In this document: piece after piece, positions 1 through 9,405 of the stretch
How positions within the stretch are numbered: position 1 is the first letter of the stretch
Layout of the letters: every line of letters starts with the position of its first letter
Assembly: GCA_965240325.2 (NCBI GenBank)
Contig: OZ251231.1
Coordinates: 868,001-932,000 of the forward strand
Length of the DNA: 64,000 nucleotides
Source: Rebecca billardiae RCC1528
Lineage: Eukaryota; Haptophyta
Direction of reading: 5' to 3'
The notes under the pieces: generated by a model
The model's input: the letters and a program-made list of their open reading frames with translations, nothing else
What the model was told of the DNA's origin: nothing
Database searches by the model: none
Program-made: the position numbers and the translations under genes

Positions 1-74
1 GGCGTCCGTCCTGTCGTGCGCGGTGAGCTTTTAGCAGGGCTCGAGACGCTCGGAGCTTGCGGTAATCCCAATAT
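1..74 (+). repeat. End of 5' LTR
   Basis: Identical over 74 bases to 4065-4138, after which the two copies diverge at once. The upstream part of this LTR is outside the window, so target-site duplication cannot be checked. Confidence 0.8.
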
Positions 75-760
75 GCGCGCAGCAACCCCAGGGAGGGAGT
101 TGTCCGCACTGTCCTTTCTCATCGATTGGGCTGATGGGCACGAGCGGCCGCGGTTGCAGGATGGGCGGAACGAGGAACTCTGGCGTCGCATGGAATGCAG
201 CAGAGGTTCCTGGCCGAGAGCGCGGGCAAACTGGCGACGCTCTCGATGGGGCATGGCGCTACGATGCCAGGGATCATCGGCATCATCTTCGCGCATGGCC
301 CGGACGCGGAACTTCGCGTCGATTGGGAGGAACAGTACCTGTCGGTGATGAGCCCGACACGACAGCCTCCCGGAAGCTCACGATTGGATCTGAGCGGATG
401 CAGCTGGTGCAGGAGAACTACTGCGTGCAGCGGCGGATGACTGAGCAGCGCTACTGGCACGATCGGCGCGAGCACGCACCCCGAGCGCCGGGTGGCTGCA
501 CGGCAGCTGACGGCGGCGACGGCGGGCTCGGCGATCTACTCGGAGGGGCTGGCTCATCAACCTGTCCGGTGGTCTAGGGCACCGGATGGCGGCTGGCAGC
601 TGGACTGGGTTTTGCGGTCCGGCTGGCACGGCTGGCACGACCGGACTGGACACAGGTCCGGCGGTTGGCACACCCGGATCTATCGGAATCGTCCGGGTGG
701 AATCTGGCGACACGAGCGCCGTTACGGCGGCGGGCAGTGCTTGGCACTGGTCCTACGCCG

Positions 761-1000
761 GCAGCTGACGCGAGGCGCAGCTGGCAGTGCCACCGAGATG
801 GCGGCGCTGGCGCGACTGTTGAGTCGCGGGAATCGCGCGCGCGCGAGGCGCGAGCGCGGGATCATGACGGGGCGGCGCAGCGGTGCCGAGACTACGTCTG
901 CAGCTGACGCGAGGCGCAGCTGGCAGTGCCGCCGAGACGGCGGCGCTGGCGCGATCTTTGAGTCGCGGTATCCGCGCGCGCGCAAGGCGCGAGTGCGGGG
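761..1000. repeat. Diverged tandem duplication, period about 139 bp
   Basis: The block starting with the string gcagctgacgcgaggcgcag at 761 is repeated at 900 with scattered substitutions over roughly 100 bases. It lies inside the retrotransposon interior and has no recognisable coding content. Confidence 0.6.
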
Positions 1001-1605
1001 TGACGGCGGGGCAGTGCATGGCACTCGGCCCACGCCGGGAGGTTCAGCTCGATTCCATGCTGCGGGCCGAGATCATTCGGCGGCAGGTGGGGACCCGACG
1101 CTGAGGCGTCGGAAGCACACGCACGGCGCAGGACGCCGGTGCGGCGTGTGTGCGCGCAGCAGCGCGCGGCAGTGGCTCGGCGGCGCTGGGCGCACCGAAC
1201 CAGGTGGTCGTACGCCCGGTGGTGGCGGCGGCACCCACACGTCCACGCACGAAGCTCATCGCCTGGCTCAGGCGGCGGTGGCGACGGCGGGGATCGTGGC
1301 GGCGGCCAAGACGGCGGAGAGATACCGACTGGCTGCGAGGGCGGAGGAGGCAGCGGCGGCGGCGATCAGCGCGCGCCGCGCGCGGAGCAGCTCCGTGGCT
1401 TCAACGTACTCTGGTACGTATGTCGTGTAGACGACGGACGTCTCTTCACTTGCGTGACGTACGCATCGACGAGACCGACCTGGTCGAGGGGGGGCACTCG
1501 TCGCTGGGCGCACCTGACGGTGGCGCGTACGTGGGTGATGGTGACGGCGCCGCGGTAAGCGGCGGACATCGTCCAGTCGGCGGTGACGCCGACGGTGAGG
1601 ACGAG

Positions 1606-1917
1606 GACGGCGACGGCGGCGAGCAGCCAGCCGACGCCGGGAATGACGACGCGACAGAGTTCGACGTCGGGTACGACGACGACGCAGATGCGTCAACGTC
1701 GGGGCGCGGGCGCAGCAGCGTGGACGCGGGACAGCGCGGGTGCAGCAGCGCGGGCGCGGATGACGGCGACGGCGGCGAGCAGCCAGCCGACGCCGGGAAT
1801 GACGACGCGACAGAGTTCGACGTCGGGTACGACGACGACGCAGATGCGTCAACGTCGGGGCGCGGGCGCAGCAGCGTGGACGCGGGACAGCGCGGGTGCA
1901 GCAGCGCGGGCGCACAG
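1606..1917. repeat. Two near-identical 156-bp tandem copies
   Basis: Copy one is 1606-1761 and copy two 1762-1917, essentially identical. A third, more diverged copy lies at about 2060-2190. A block of about 140 bp at 1912-2050 also recurs at about 2384-2509. These duplications expand the interior of the retrotransposon. The period of 156 is a multiple of three, so a frame stays open, but the encoded Asp/Ala/Ser-rich peptide resembles no domain I know. Confidence 0.75.
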
Positions 1918-2883
1918 CCGTCGACGCCGACGCCGCAGGGCGGGCGTGGCGGGACAGGCGCGTCGATGACGCAGCCGGGTCGGCAGGGTCAGATACCGCC
2001 GGCGGAATCACGGCGCGGGGCCGCAGCAGATGCTGGCGGGCCGCCGCGCGGCGCAGGACGATGACGGCGACGGCGGCGAGCCGCCGGCCGACGCCGGTGA
2101 CGACGACGCGACGGAGTTCGACGTCAGGAACGACGGCGACGCAGATGCGTCGGCGTCGGCGCGCGAGCGCGGCAGCGCGGACGCGGAACAGCGCGCGGGC
2201 GCGGCAGCGCGGGCGCGGAACAGCGCGCGGGCGCAGCAGCGCGGGCGCGGAACAGCGCGCGAGCGCAGCAGCGCGGGCGCGGAGCGCGCAGGCGCGGCAG
2301 CGCAGGTGCGGAACAGCGCACGGGCGCGGCAGCGCAGGCGCGGAACAGCGCGCGGGCGCAGCAGCGCGTGCGCACAGCCGTCGACGCCGACGCCGCAGGG
2401 CGGGCGTGGCGGAGCAGGCGCGTCAGCGACACAGCCTGGGTCGGCAGGGTCGGATCCCGCCGACGGAATCCCGGCGCGGGGCCGCAGCAGATGCTGGCGG
2501 GCCGCCGCGTAGCACAGGTGCGCGGGCGCAGCAGCGCGGGCGCGGGTCAGCGCTGGCGCAGCAGCGCGGGCGCACGGGCGCACAGCCGCCGATGCCGCAG
2601 GCCGGCGATCGGGGCGGTGCGGGCGCGCCATGGGCGCAGTCGCACTGGTGGTATGAGATACCACCGGCGCAACTTTGGCGCGGGACCGCCGCGCAGATGC
2701 GGGCGGGTTGCCGCGGGTCGCAGAGGCGATCGATGGCGGGCTCGAGCGATTCGGCACGAACGCGAGCACGCGGATACGGCTGCCAGAGGCAGCGGCGCGC
2801 GCGAGGCTGACCGACGCGGACAAGGCGTTGGTTCAGCGCGCGGAGATTGACGAGCTCGACGACTTGCTCACTTTGGGTGACTC

Positions 2884-3189
2884 TGTTTGGTCTAACAACC
2901 CAGGGGAATCCGGGTGGAGGTCGACGGGTGGCTGCATCATTGTCTTCTACAATGGATCGCCGGTGTCGTGGCACAGCAGCGGGCTGCAGGTTATGGCCCA
3001 GCTGAGCTCGACGGAGGCGGAGTACGTGGCGTGAGGTCAATGTACCACGCCGACATCATGACGAAGGCGACGGACGACGCTGCTACGTTTGAGTGGCACG
3101 TCGACGCCATCATGGTGTGCGACACCCGACGCGCGCGCGATGAGCGGCGCTACTCGCTCGCGGCTATGGCTGTCGAGGGGGGGTGTTGA
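2884..3189 (+). pseudogene. Copia RNase H fragment fused by deletion to the pol C-terminus
   Basis: The frame ending at 3034 reads GWRSTGG, then PVSWHSSGLQ, then LSSTEAEYVA, the conserved order of Ty1/copia RNase H (family pattern: STSGY, ISW.SK.Q, LSSTEAEY). A second frame, ending at 3189, reads HADIMTKATDDAATFEWHVD, which matches the last conserved copia block (ADI-TK-L...F). The roughly 70-80 residues normally between the two blocks are missing and the frame changes, so an internal deletion plus frameshift inactivated it. The last codons overlap the polypurine tract, as in many copia elements. Confidence 0.75.
3175..3183 (+). other. Polypurine tract of the LTR element
   Basis: A nine-base G-rich purine run (gaggggggg) lies directly before the TGTTGA that opens the 3' LTR. 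This is the expected primer site for plus-strand synthesis in LTR elements. Confidence 0.65.
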
Positions 3190-4138
3190 GCTGACGAGGC
3201 CAGGGGCGCGCATCTCAGCAGATGGCGTCGCCGGCGGTGAGTCAGGGCCGGTGCTGCAGCAGGCAGACCGGCGGCGCAGCTGCTGCAGAGCAGCAGTGCG
3301 GATGAACTGGCACAGTCTGGGGCACGCATCTCAGCAGATGGCGTTGCCGCTGGGGTGTCAGGGCTGGCGCCGCATCAGGCGGGCCGGCAGCAGCAGCTGC
3401 TGCGGAGCAGTGGCTGGCAGCGCGCGCGTCCAGGACGCGCGCGGCAGCAGACGCGCGAGCGCGGAGCAGCGCGGGCGCAGCGGCGCGGGCGCGGAGCAGC
3501 GCGGGCGCAGCGGCGCGGGAGCGCGGAGCAGCGCGGGGCGCGCGGAGCAGCGCGGGCAGCGCGGAGCAGCGCGGAGCAGCGCGGAGCAGCGCGGAGCGCG
3601 CGGAGCAGCGCGGAGCAGCGCGGAGCAGCGCGGAGCAGCGCGGAGCAGCGCGGAGCAGCGCGGAGCAGCGCGGAGCAGCGCGGAGCAGCGCGGAGCAGCG
3701 CGGAGCAGCGCGGAGCAGCGCGGAGCAGCGCGGAGCAGCGCGGAGCAGCGCGGAGCAGCGCGGAGCAGCGCGGGCGTCATGCTGGTACACTGGATTTGTC
3801 CAAGGAAAGCAGGTGAGCAGCACCGGACATGGACGAGAAGCAGTGGTACAAAGTTGAGCGGCAACAGGACGGACGGTGCGATCGCCGATTGGCTGATCGC
3901 GGCAAAATCTGGGTAAGTCGGCACGGCGATGATACTACCGCCCCGAGCCCAGGAGCGATCGGAGCTCGATCGCTGTTTTGGCCCGGCGCAAGAGCGCCGG
4001 AAATAAGGGCCAGGTTCAGAGGCTTGAGAGCTGATGAGATCGCGAGGCATGTGATCCTCGCGGTGGCGTCCGTCCTGTCGTGCGCGGTGAGCTTTTAGCA
4101 GGGCTCGAGACGCTCGGAGCTTGCGGTAATCCCAATAT
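3184..4138 (+). repeat. 3' LTR of copia element
   Basis: It begins TGTTGA after the polypurine tract and ends with the 74 bases shared with the window start. At about 955 bp it is long for a copia LTR, partly because it contains a 10-bp minisatellite (3561-3770). Only its last 74 bases can be compared with the 5' copy here. Confidence 0.65.
3561..3770. repeat. 10-bp GC-rich minisatellite inside the LTR
   Basis: The unit cggagcagcg is repeated without error 17 times from 3601 to 3770, preceded by three more units and degenerate copies back to about 3470. It gives open Ser-Ala-Glu-Gln-Arg-Gly type frames on both strands that are artefacts. Confidence 0.9.
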
Positions 4139-5521
4139 AGTAGGCTTCTTTTAACAGCTTATGCAGGCGGCTTCTATAAATGCTAGCATAGATAGAACTT
4201 TACTACACTCGGGCTTCGGTATAGTACCGCCTACCGGCCGGCCGGCCGGCCGGCGGCTGCCACCTGCGGTCCCGCGAGACCCGCCGTCCAGTCTAACTAA
4301 GCCGCCACAGCCGGTCCGATCCGCGACGCGGCGCGACGACGCAGCCTGGTCCCGTGTCGGTGACTCTCCCAGTGAGCCGCGCAGGTCAGCGCGCAGCTGC
4401 CAGCATGCAGTAAGCTAGGCTAGCCCGTCCCGCGGGTCCTGCTCCTAAATATTTCGGAGACACGCCACACGGCGAGTGACACACCTGGTTTGCATAGCCG
4501 CAGATATTACGTACTGCTGTCTGTTAGCTAGGCTAAGATGATCACGGTCCTGACACGGTAAGCTAGCGGACGCGCGTAGATAGGTTAGAGTGCGCCGACT
4601 CACAGACACAGTAGTATTATCACTAATAATGTCTAATCACTTGTGATGCCAGTAACCGTAGTATGCGAGTAGTCTGATCGGCCATCAGGGGCCACGCCGT
4701 CGCGCCACAGCGGATCCGATCATCCGAGCCGCATCGCCATCGGTCTGATCGGACCCGCGTGCCGACTCGTAGAGTGAGTGTCGGAGCCCGCACGCAGCCG
4801 CGGTGGCTCCGCCGTGGCACATCTACGTCATCTACCGTGGGCGAAGTGCTTCTGACGGCTTGGCTAGGCTGTGGGTCATATTAGACGCTAGAGGGTGCCT
4901 TAGCAAGTGCCACGCTCGTGGCCCGGACACCTACATAGCATGGTTGTCGAAAATCATAAATCCGTAGGCTGCTGGCTGTTGGACCCCCTATCGTACTGTA
5001 GCAGTAGACTATATAGACCGTTTTAAAGTCGTACTGTCGGTTACGACGACGAATAACGGGCAGTTGCCAGTTTTCGCATATCGCATATCCGCCGTCGATC
5101 GTCCGGATCGGCGCGCCACGCGCCGCGGACGGCGGTCCGCCAGCTAACTAGGGCGGCTACCGAGCCTAGGCGCCGACGGCGGGCCGCTCTAAGCCTTGGC
5201 AGGTCATGCCCGGTCTGTCTAGCTCGGACTGTCGTACGGCGCGGTCCGGGCCACTCCGCGGACTCCGCCGCGGGGCGGGGCGCCACTCCGCGGACTCCGC
5301 CGCGGGGCGGGGCGGGGCGTCGGCTGGTCACTGCTGGACATCAGATCAATATAATCGGCACTCACGGACGAACTATATAATTTTCCAATGGCACTCGGTG
5401 CCCCGCAACACGTCGACTGGCGCTGCATCGCGGCCGGGCATCACGCGGGGGACGCCGTTTGTCAGCTCATCGACGCTTCCACGGCTGATGAATGATGGCG
5501 CGCAGCCCATGATTCGAATTC
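4139..5521. other. Gene-free intergenic stretch
   Basis: It has mixed AT/GC composition and many stops in all frames. It holds a short (ccgg)n run near 4236-4254 and a 32-bp tandem duplication at 5250-5313 (unit starting gccactccgcgg). I see no coding exon or RNA gene. Confidence 0.6.
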
Positions 5522-6466
5522 TCAGAAGCCCTCAAAACTCATGGTGTAGTCATAGTCGATCGTCGGAATGACAGTCGAGATGAACTTGAGGAAAAGGAAT
5601 AGGTACTGGTCAGCACGGCAGTGACCACCTCCCGACTCGAGCTGCTCGCAGAGCTTCTTAATCACCTCGGCGTGACGGCACGGGTGGATGGAGGCGTACA
5701 CTCCGTGCTCGAGGTGCGGGTGCGGCTCAATGGTGCACGTTTTGTTGGCGTGCTCTGCGGACACGTCCTCCAGCACCTGCTCGTTCGTGAGCGGTTGCCT
5801 CGCCTCGGTGTACCCGTACATCCACACGCGCGGGCATCGGTAGTACTTGTCGTACGTAATCGATATGTCGTACGTGCGCGAGCGCACGATATTGTCCGTG
5901 GGCGTGTCGCTGAGGGCCATGGAGCCGACAGGCAGCGCAGCGAGGTCATCCTCGTCCGCCAGACCATCCTGCTCAAAGTCCTTCATGTTTGGGATGTCGT
6001 CGTCGCCAAGAGTAGGCGCCGAGCTGGCGGGCTGGCTCGCACGCACAGCGCCCACGCCCGCGCTAGCTACCTGCGGCGTTTCTGGACCCGACAGCGGAGT
6101 CGCTGTGGTGCTGGTCCACCCGTCCTCGTCCGTGACCTCCTCGCCGCCTTCCGTGATGCCATCGGCGGCCGCGCTCGCAAGGTCCTTGGCCCGCCGCAGA
6201 CACGGGACACTACGCGTGACGAGGAACTGCTTTTCCGCGGGCAAGTGCGGCCGCGCCTTGGCCGGATCGCCACCGCTCCACTGCCACGTCGGGCACTTGA
6301 GCACGAGCATGTCGCCGGCCGTCACAAATTCCTCGGGCGTGAGCATGCCCTTCTCGCGGAACTGCGACTCCGTCATGACGGGCGCGAGGTACTCGGCCGT
6401 GCTCAGAGCATATGACTTCACGCTCTGAGGCACCACGGCCGACACGGCGCCCTTGATCACGTTCAT
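5522..6466 (-). CDS. ATG3: Autophagy E2-like enzyme ATG3
   Basis: ATG3 takes activated ATG8 from ATG7 and transfers it to phosphatidylethanolamine on the growing phagophore. The frame is a single exon of 314 residues, about the length of the human protein. The N-terminus (residues 1-95: VPQSVKSYALSTAEYLAPV, then FREKGMLTPEEFV, then CPTWQWSGGD) and C-terminus (LFLKFISTVIPTIDYDYTM) are textbook ATG3. The catalytic cysteine is Cys263 in the His-Pro-Cys motif (residues 261-263). An acidic, Ser/Thr-rich flexible region at about 95-190, ending in GDDDIPNMKDFEQDGLADEDD, corresponds to the loop that binds ATG7 and ATG12. All key residues are intact. It is divergently arranged with the GOLD-like gene. 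Confidence 0.97.
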   Translation of the reverse strand: MNVIKGAVSAVVPQSVKSYALSTAEYLAPVMTESQFREKGMLTPEEFVTAGDMLVLKCPTWQWSGGDPAKARPHLPAEKQFLVTRSVPCLRRAKDLASAAADGITEGGEEVTDEDGWTSTTATPLSGPETPQVASAGVGAVRASQPASSAPTLGDDDIPNMKDFEQDGLADEDDLAALPVGSMALSDTPTDNIVRSRTYDISITYDKYYRCPRVWMYGYTEARQPLTNEQVLEDVSAEHANKTCTIEPHPHLEHGVYASIHPCRHAEVIKKLCEQLESGGGHCRADQYLFLFLKFISTVIPTIDYDYTMSFEGF

Positions 6467-6637
6467 CGCGTCGCGGTGGCGGCAACGGCGTCCAGATGTG
6501 CCTGCCTACGGGAGCTGGACAAGACCTGCCTGCCGCCGCGGATCAGAGCAAGTTTGCAGAGCGGTCAACCGCGTAAATCCGGCCGTGAGATGCCGGACTC
6601 AGGGCGCGCGTGAGCCCTCACGAATTCAGAATGGCGG
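6467..6637. promoter_or_regulatory. Shared divergent promoter region (ATG3 / GOLD-like)
   Basis: These 171 bases separate two outward-facing start codons, so both core promoters must lie here or inside the 5' UTRs. No TATA box is visible. The gap grows to 267 bases if the GOLD-like gene starts at 6734. Confidence 0.35.
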
Positions 6638-7240
6638 ATGATCACGTATTCAGCGGCTCCAAAGCCATTCCGGCAGGTGAGGGCCCCGCGGCCGCGGGTC
6701 CGGCGATCTCGAGTGGGCGGGCTCAGTGCGCCCATGGCGCAGTCGCGCTCCCCTCATTCCCCGTCCACCAACATTCGATTCTACAGCGCTGACGGACACA
6801 TGTGCCGCGCACACACCTCGCTCCACCGCGTAGGAGAGGCCTTCGAACTGCCCATATTTGCGCCCTCAAAGGGCTGCCAGCTGGAGTTCTCCTTTCGGGA
6901 GCTGTCGGGCTACACTCTCGACTTTAGCGTCTCGCAGGTCGGCGTTGGCCAGCTCCTGGGGAGGTCGAGCGTCGATGTCTCAAAGGGCGCATGTGAGCTA
7001 CCGAACGATGGACCATGCACACTGCGATGGGACAACACGAAGTCATGGATGTACGGCCGTGAGATCGCATACGAAGCTGTCCTCCGCGTCGAAGCCGAGG
7101 ACGAGGTCGAGGCCGTCAAGCGCGTGCTGGCGCGAAACAAGCGAAAGTACCGCCGACCTCGCTCATTCCCGTGTTGCTGCCTCTCGACGCTGGAGGCAGC
7201 GCAAGGCTCAGAGGAGGAAGGCTACGGGCTGACGCGCTGA
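6638..7240 (+). CDS. Small GOLD-domain-like beta-sandwich protein
   Basis: Up to 200 residues, single exon. I prefer the internal ATG at 6734 (168 residues, starting MAQSRSPHSP) because the first 32 residues are an Arg/Pro-rich stretch, but 6638 cannot be excluded. Residues 60-155 resemble the GOLD fold of Sec14-GOLD (patellin) proteins: FELPIFAPSKGCQLEFSF, then GYTLDFSVSQ, then the strand CTLRWDNTKSW, close to the family's 'G-Y-LRWDNSYSW'. GOLD domains mediate protein or lipid contacts in membrane traffic. No CRAL-TRIO domain and no membrane segment are present, so it is a stand-alone domain with a basic, Cys-containing tail. The match is from memory and moderate. Confidence 0.65.
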   Translation: MITYSAAPKPFRQVRAPRPRVRRSRVGGLSAPMAQSRSPHSPSTNIRFYSADGHMCRAHTSLHRVGEAFELPIFAPSKGCQLEFSFRELSGYTLDFSVSQVGVGQLLGRSSVDVSKGACELPNDGPCTLRWDNTKSWMYGREIAYEAVLRVEAEDEVEAVKRVLARNKRKYRRPRSFPCCCLSTLEAAQGSEEEGYGLTR

Positions 7241-8283
7241 CGAGGGCGAGACGGCATCTGCAATGTGCAAGGGGGATGCACCTGACTCAGCGTCGGGCGA
7301 AGAGCCGTATGCCGTCGTCTGGCGGGCCCCGGACCGCGGCGGCCGGCCCCGCGGCCGGGGGCGGCGGCGGCCGCGGGCCGGCGGCGACCGCAGTAGTAGT
7401 TCAATCAATGACCCGACGACAGTCGACACGGTACTTACTACTTACAATAGGCGAGTAGCTGGTTCTAGCTTGCTAACTTGCTACGGCGCAGGCGAGGTCT
7501 GCCCGGGCGGTATGAGGGTCACTCTGCGCCCGCACCGCGGACCGCCCGCCGCGGTACGAGCCCTTGAATAGGCCGCAACGGTCACACTGGCACCCCGCCG
7601 CCCGAGGGCGAGGGGCCGCCAAGGGGTCGCGTGCACTCCGGGGACGGGCCACGGGCCGGTGAGACTGCCGTGAGTGGAACCGGCACAGTGCTGAGTGCTG
7701 GCAACGGTGCTGTTTGTCATCCCGGTGGCCGCCTCGCGACGAGACCGCCCGGGCTCGAGCCTCGAGGGCCACTCGGCAGTTTCAGGCGCTGATGCTGTGG
7801 CCTTCTGTTGATATATATATGCTACCCCAGTCATGCCGCTTGATACACGCCTTCCCCAACGGACAAGTGGGGCTCCACATGATTCCGTACTACAGATGGG
7901 CCATCGTCGCAAGGGCCGTGCGCGCGGACGGCTCGCTGAGGCCGGCTGCGGGTACGCAGCGGGAGGCACGCGCTGCCAAGGCGCGTGCGGACCCGACGCC
8001 GCAGCTTCCCAACCCTGGCCCCTTCCGCGAGCTCGCGCCTTCGGCATCGTCGGAGCCGTCGTCGCGGCCGTCCGCATGTCTTCGGACCGCCAAGCCGGCC
8101 GGGGGCGGCCATCACCCTCTGGGTGATGGCACCCCGGCTGATGGCGCCCGGGCTAGCTCTGGGTGATGGCCCCCCTTGCTGGTTCCTTTCGGTTTGGCCC
8201 CCCGCAGCCTAACCCCCCTTGATTCCTTTGAATCAATCGTCGTCGTCGGTGAGTGTACCATCCCTTTCGTCGCGGCTGCGGGA
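7241..8283. other. Gene-free intergenic stretch
   Basis: GC-rich with no convincing reading frame. A 25-base string at 7763-7787 recurs with one mismatch at 13198-13222. A run of C-rich sequence (8165-8215) lies just before the next gene and may belong to its leader. Confidence 0.5.
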
Positions 8284-9405
8284 ATGGCGGCGCGGCGCTG
8301 GTCGTGTCGGGGGCTGCGCCGGCGGCGCGGGGTGGTGTTCACCGCGCTCACGCTAGCCATCATCGGCGCGTGGCACTTCGTCCTCCATCACATCCTTGAG
8401 CCGCGCCCGCCGTACGCGCTTCCGCCATCGTGCCGCTTGCGCGCCAACCTGGGCGGCGGCACGGTCGCGCGCGCGGACGCCGCCGAGCTGGCCGCGGCCG
8501 AGCTCTCGCACTCAGAGGTGGTGGCGCGGCTGGAGGCGCTGTACGCGCGGTACGCCGCGGAGCTGGTGCGGCTCCAGCCGCATGCCATGCGTCTCTGTGC
8601 CACCCTCCGCGCGCGCGACCCCTCCTACTGCGCATCCGACGATCTCGAGTCTGAGATCACGTACATGCGCGTGCGCGAGGCGAACGCATCCGCCGTGCTC
8701 GAGCTCGCGCCGCGCGCGGGGTACTCAACGTTCTTTCTCGTGGCCGCGCAGCTGGCCAACGGCGCGGACGGTCAGGTAAACTCGTACGACCTGGAGGACC
8801 TCATCGACCGCCCGCTGCTCGCACATGCGCTCGGGCTCACGCCAGCGGACGCCCAGCCCGCCGCGGCCGCGGCCGCGCTCGCGCGCGTGCACGCGCTGCA
8901 CGTCGGCGACGCCCGGCGCGCGTTCGGGCAGGGGTCGAAGGCGGCGGGTGGCGAGGGCGCGCCGCCCTCCGCGCTCGTGGACCCCGCGAGCGGCGCCCCG
9001 CGCTTCGGCTACCTCTTCCTGGACGCCGAGCACTCCGGGCCATTTGGGCAGTGGCTGGGCGAGGCGCTGCTGGCAGTGGCGCAGCGGCTGGCGCCAGGCA
9101 CGCCCGCCTCCGTGCACGACGTGTTCCACAACTACCTGCCCTCGGATGAGGGCGTGGAGGCCGTGCGCGCCCTCGACCGCCGGCCGCGCGCGGCGTTCAC
9201 CGTCGCCAGGTGCCGGGTGGGCGAGGAGCGCTGGCGGCAGCTCCTGGCTGCACGCAGCCGGGGGTTTGCGCGCGCGAGCGGCTCATCTGCCGCCGCCGCC
9301 GGCGGCGGCGGCGGCGGGAGCGCCGCACAGCCGGTTCCGGCGGTGCCCGCCGCCGGTCGAATGCACACCGGCCTTGGCAATCCGACCCTTTTCCTCGAGC
9401 TATAA
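8284..9405 (+). CDS. Type II membrane protein with class I methyltransferase-like domain
   Basis: 373 residues from the ATG at 8284. The open frame reaches back to 8176, but the extra 36 residues look like leader. Residues 1-15 are basic, followed by a hydrophobic anchor (VVFTALTLAIIGAWHFVL), the layout of a Golgi/ER type II membrane protein. The lumenal part contains SAVLELAPRAGYSTFFLVAA, reminiscent of motif I of class I SAM-dependent methyltransferases, and later FGYLFLDAEHSGPFGQWLGE and VHDVFHNYLPSDEG, where a 'D-G-H' strand would lie in Methyltransferase_24-type enzymes. The glycine-rich motif is weak (ELAPRAGYS), so SAM binding is inferred and another Rossmann-like function is possible. 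The C-terminus is a low-complexity Ala/Gly run. The substrate is unknown. Confidence 0.55.
   Translation: MAARRWSCRGLRRRRGVVFTALTLAIIGAWHFVLHHILEPRPPYALPPSCRLRANLGGGTVARADAAELAAAELSHSEVVARLEALYARYAAELVRLQPHAMRLCATLRARDPSYCASDDLESEITYMRVREANASAVLELAPRAGYSTFFLVAAQLANGADGQVNSYDLEDLIDRPLLAHALGLTPADAQPAAAAAALARVHALHVGDARRAFGQGSKAAGGEGAPPSALVDPASGAPRFGYLFLDAEHSGPFGQWLGEALLAVAQRLAPGTPASVHDVFHNYLPSDEGVEAVRALDRRPRAAFTVARCRVGEERWRQLLAARSRGFARASGSSAAAAGGGGGGSAAQPVPAVPAAGRMHTGLGNPTLFLEL

Larger units (their letters stand above)
1..4138 (+). mobile_element. Decayed Ty1/copia LTR retrotransposon, left edge cut by window
   Basis: Bases 1-74 recur exactly at 4065-4138, so the window starts inside a 5' LTR and the element closes with its 3' LTR. 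Between them lie a copia-type RNase H remnant (2884-3189, plus strand) and a purine run followed by TGTTGA at 3184, the classic polypurine-tract/LTR junction. The internal part is only about 3.1 kb. It is filled with GC-rich, partly duplicated sequence in which I cannot recognise gag, protease, integrase or reverse transcriptase. It is almost certainly non-autonomous. The exact LTR end is ambiguous: TG opens it, but the shared sequence ends CCCAATAT rather than CA. No primer binding site is obvious after base 74. Confidence 0.8.

Noticed and set aside
3561-3770. Possible CRISPR array
   Set aside because: Tandem 10-mers without spacers, in a eukaryotic LTR.
3242-4050. Long frames on both strands over the 10-bp minisatellite
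   Set aside because: Open only because the decamer contains no stop codons; the peptides are simple repeats.
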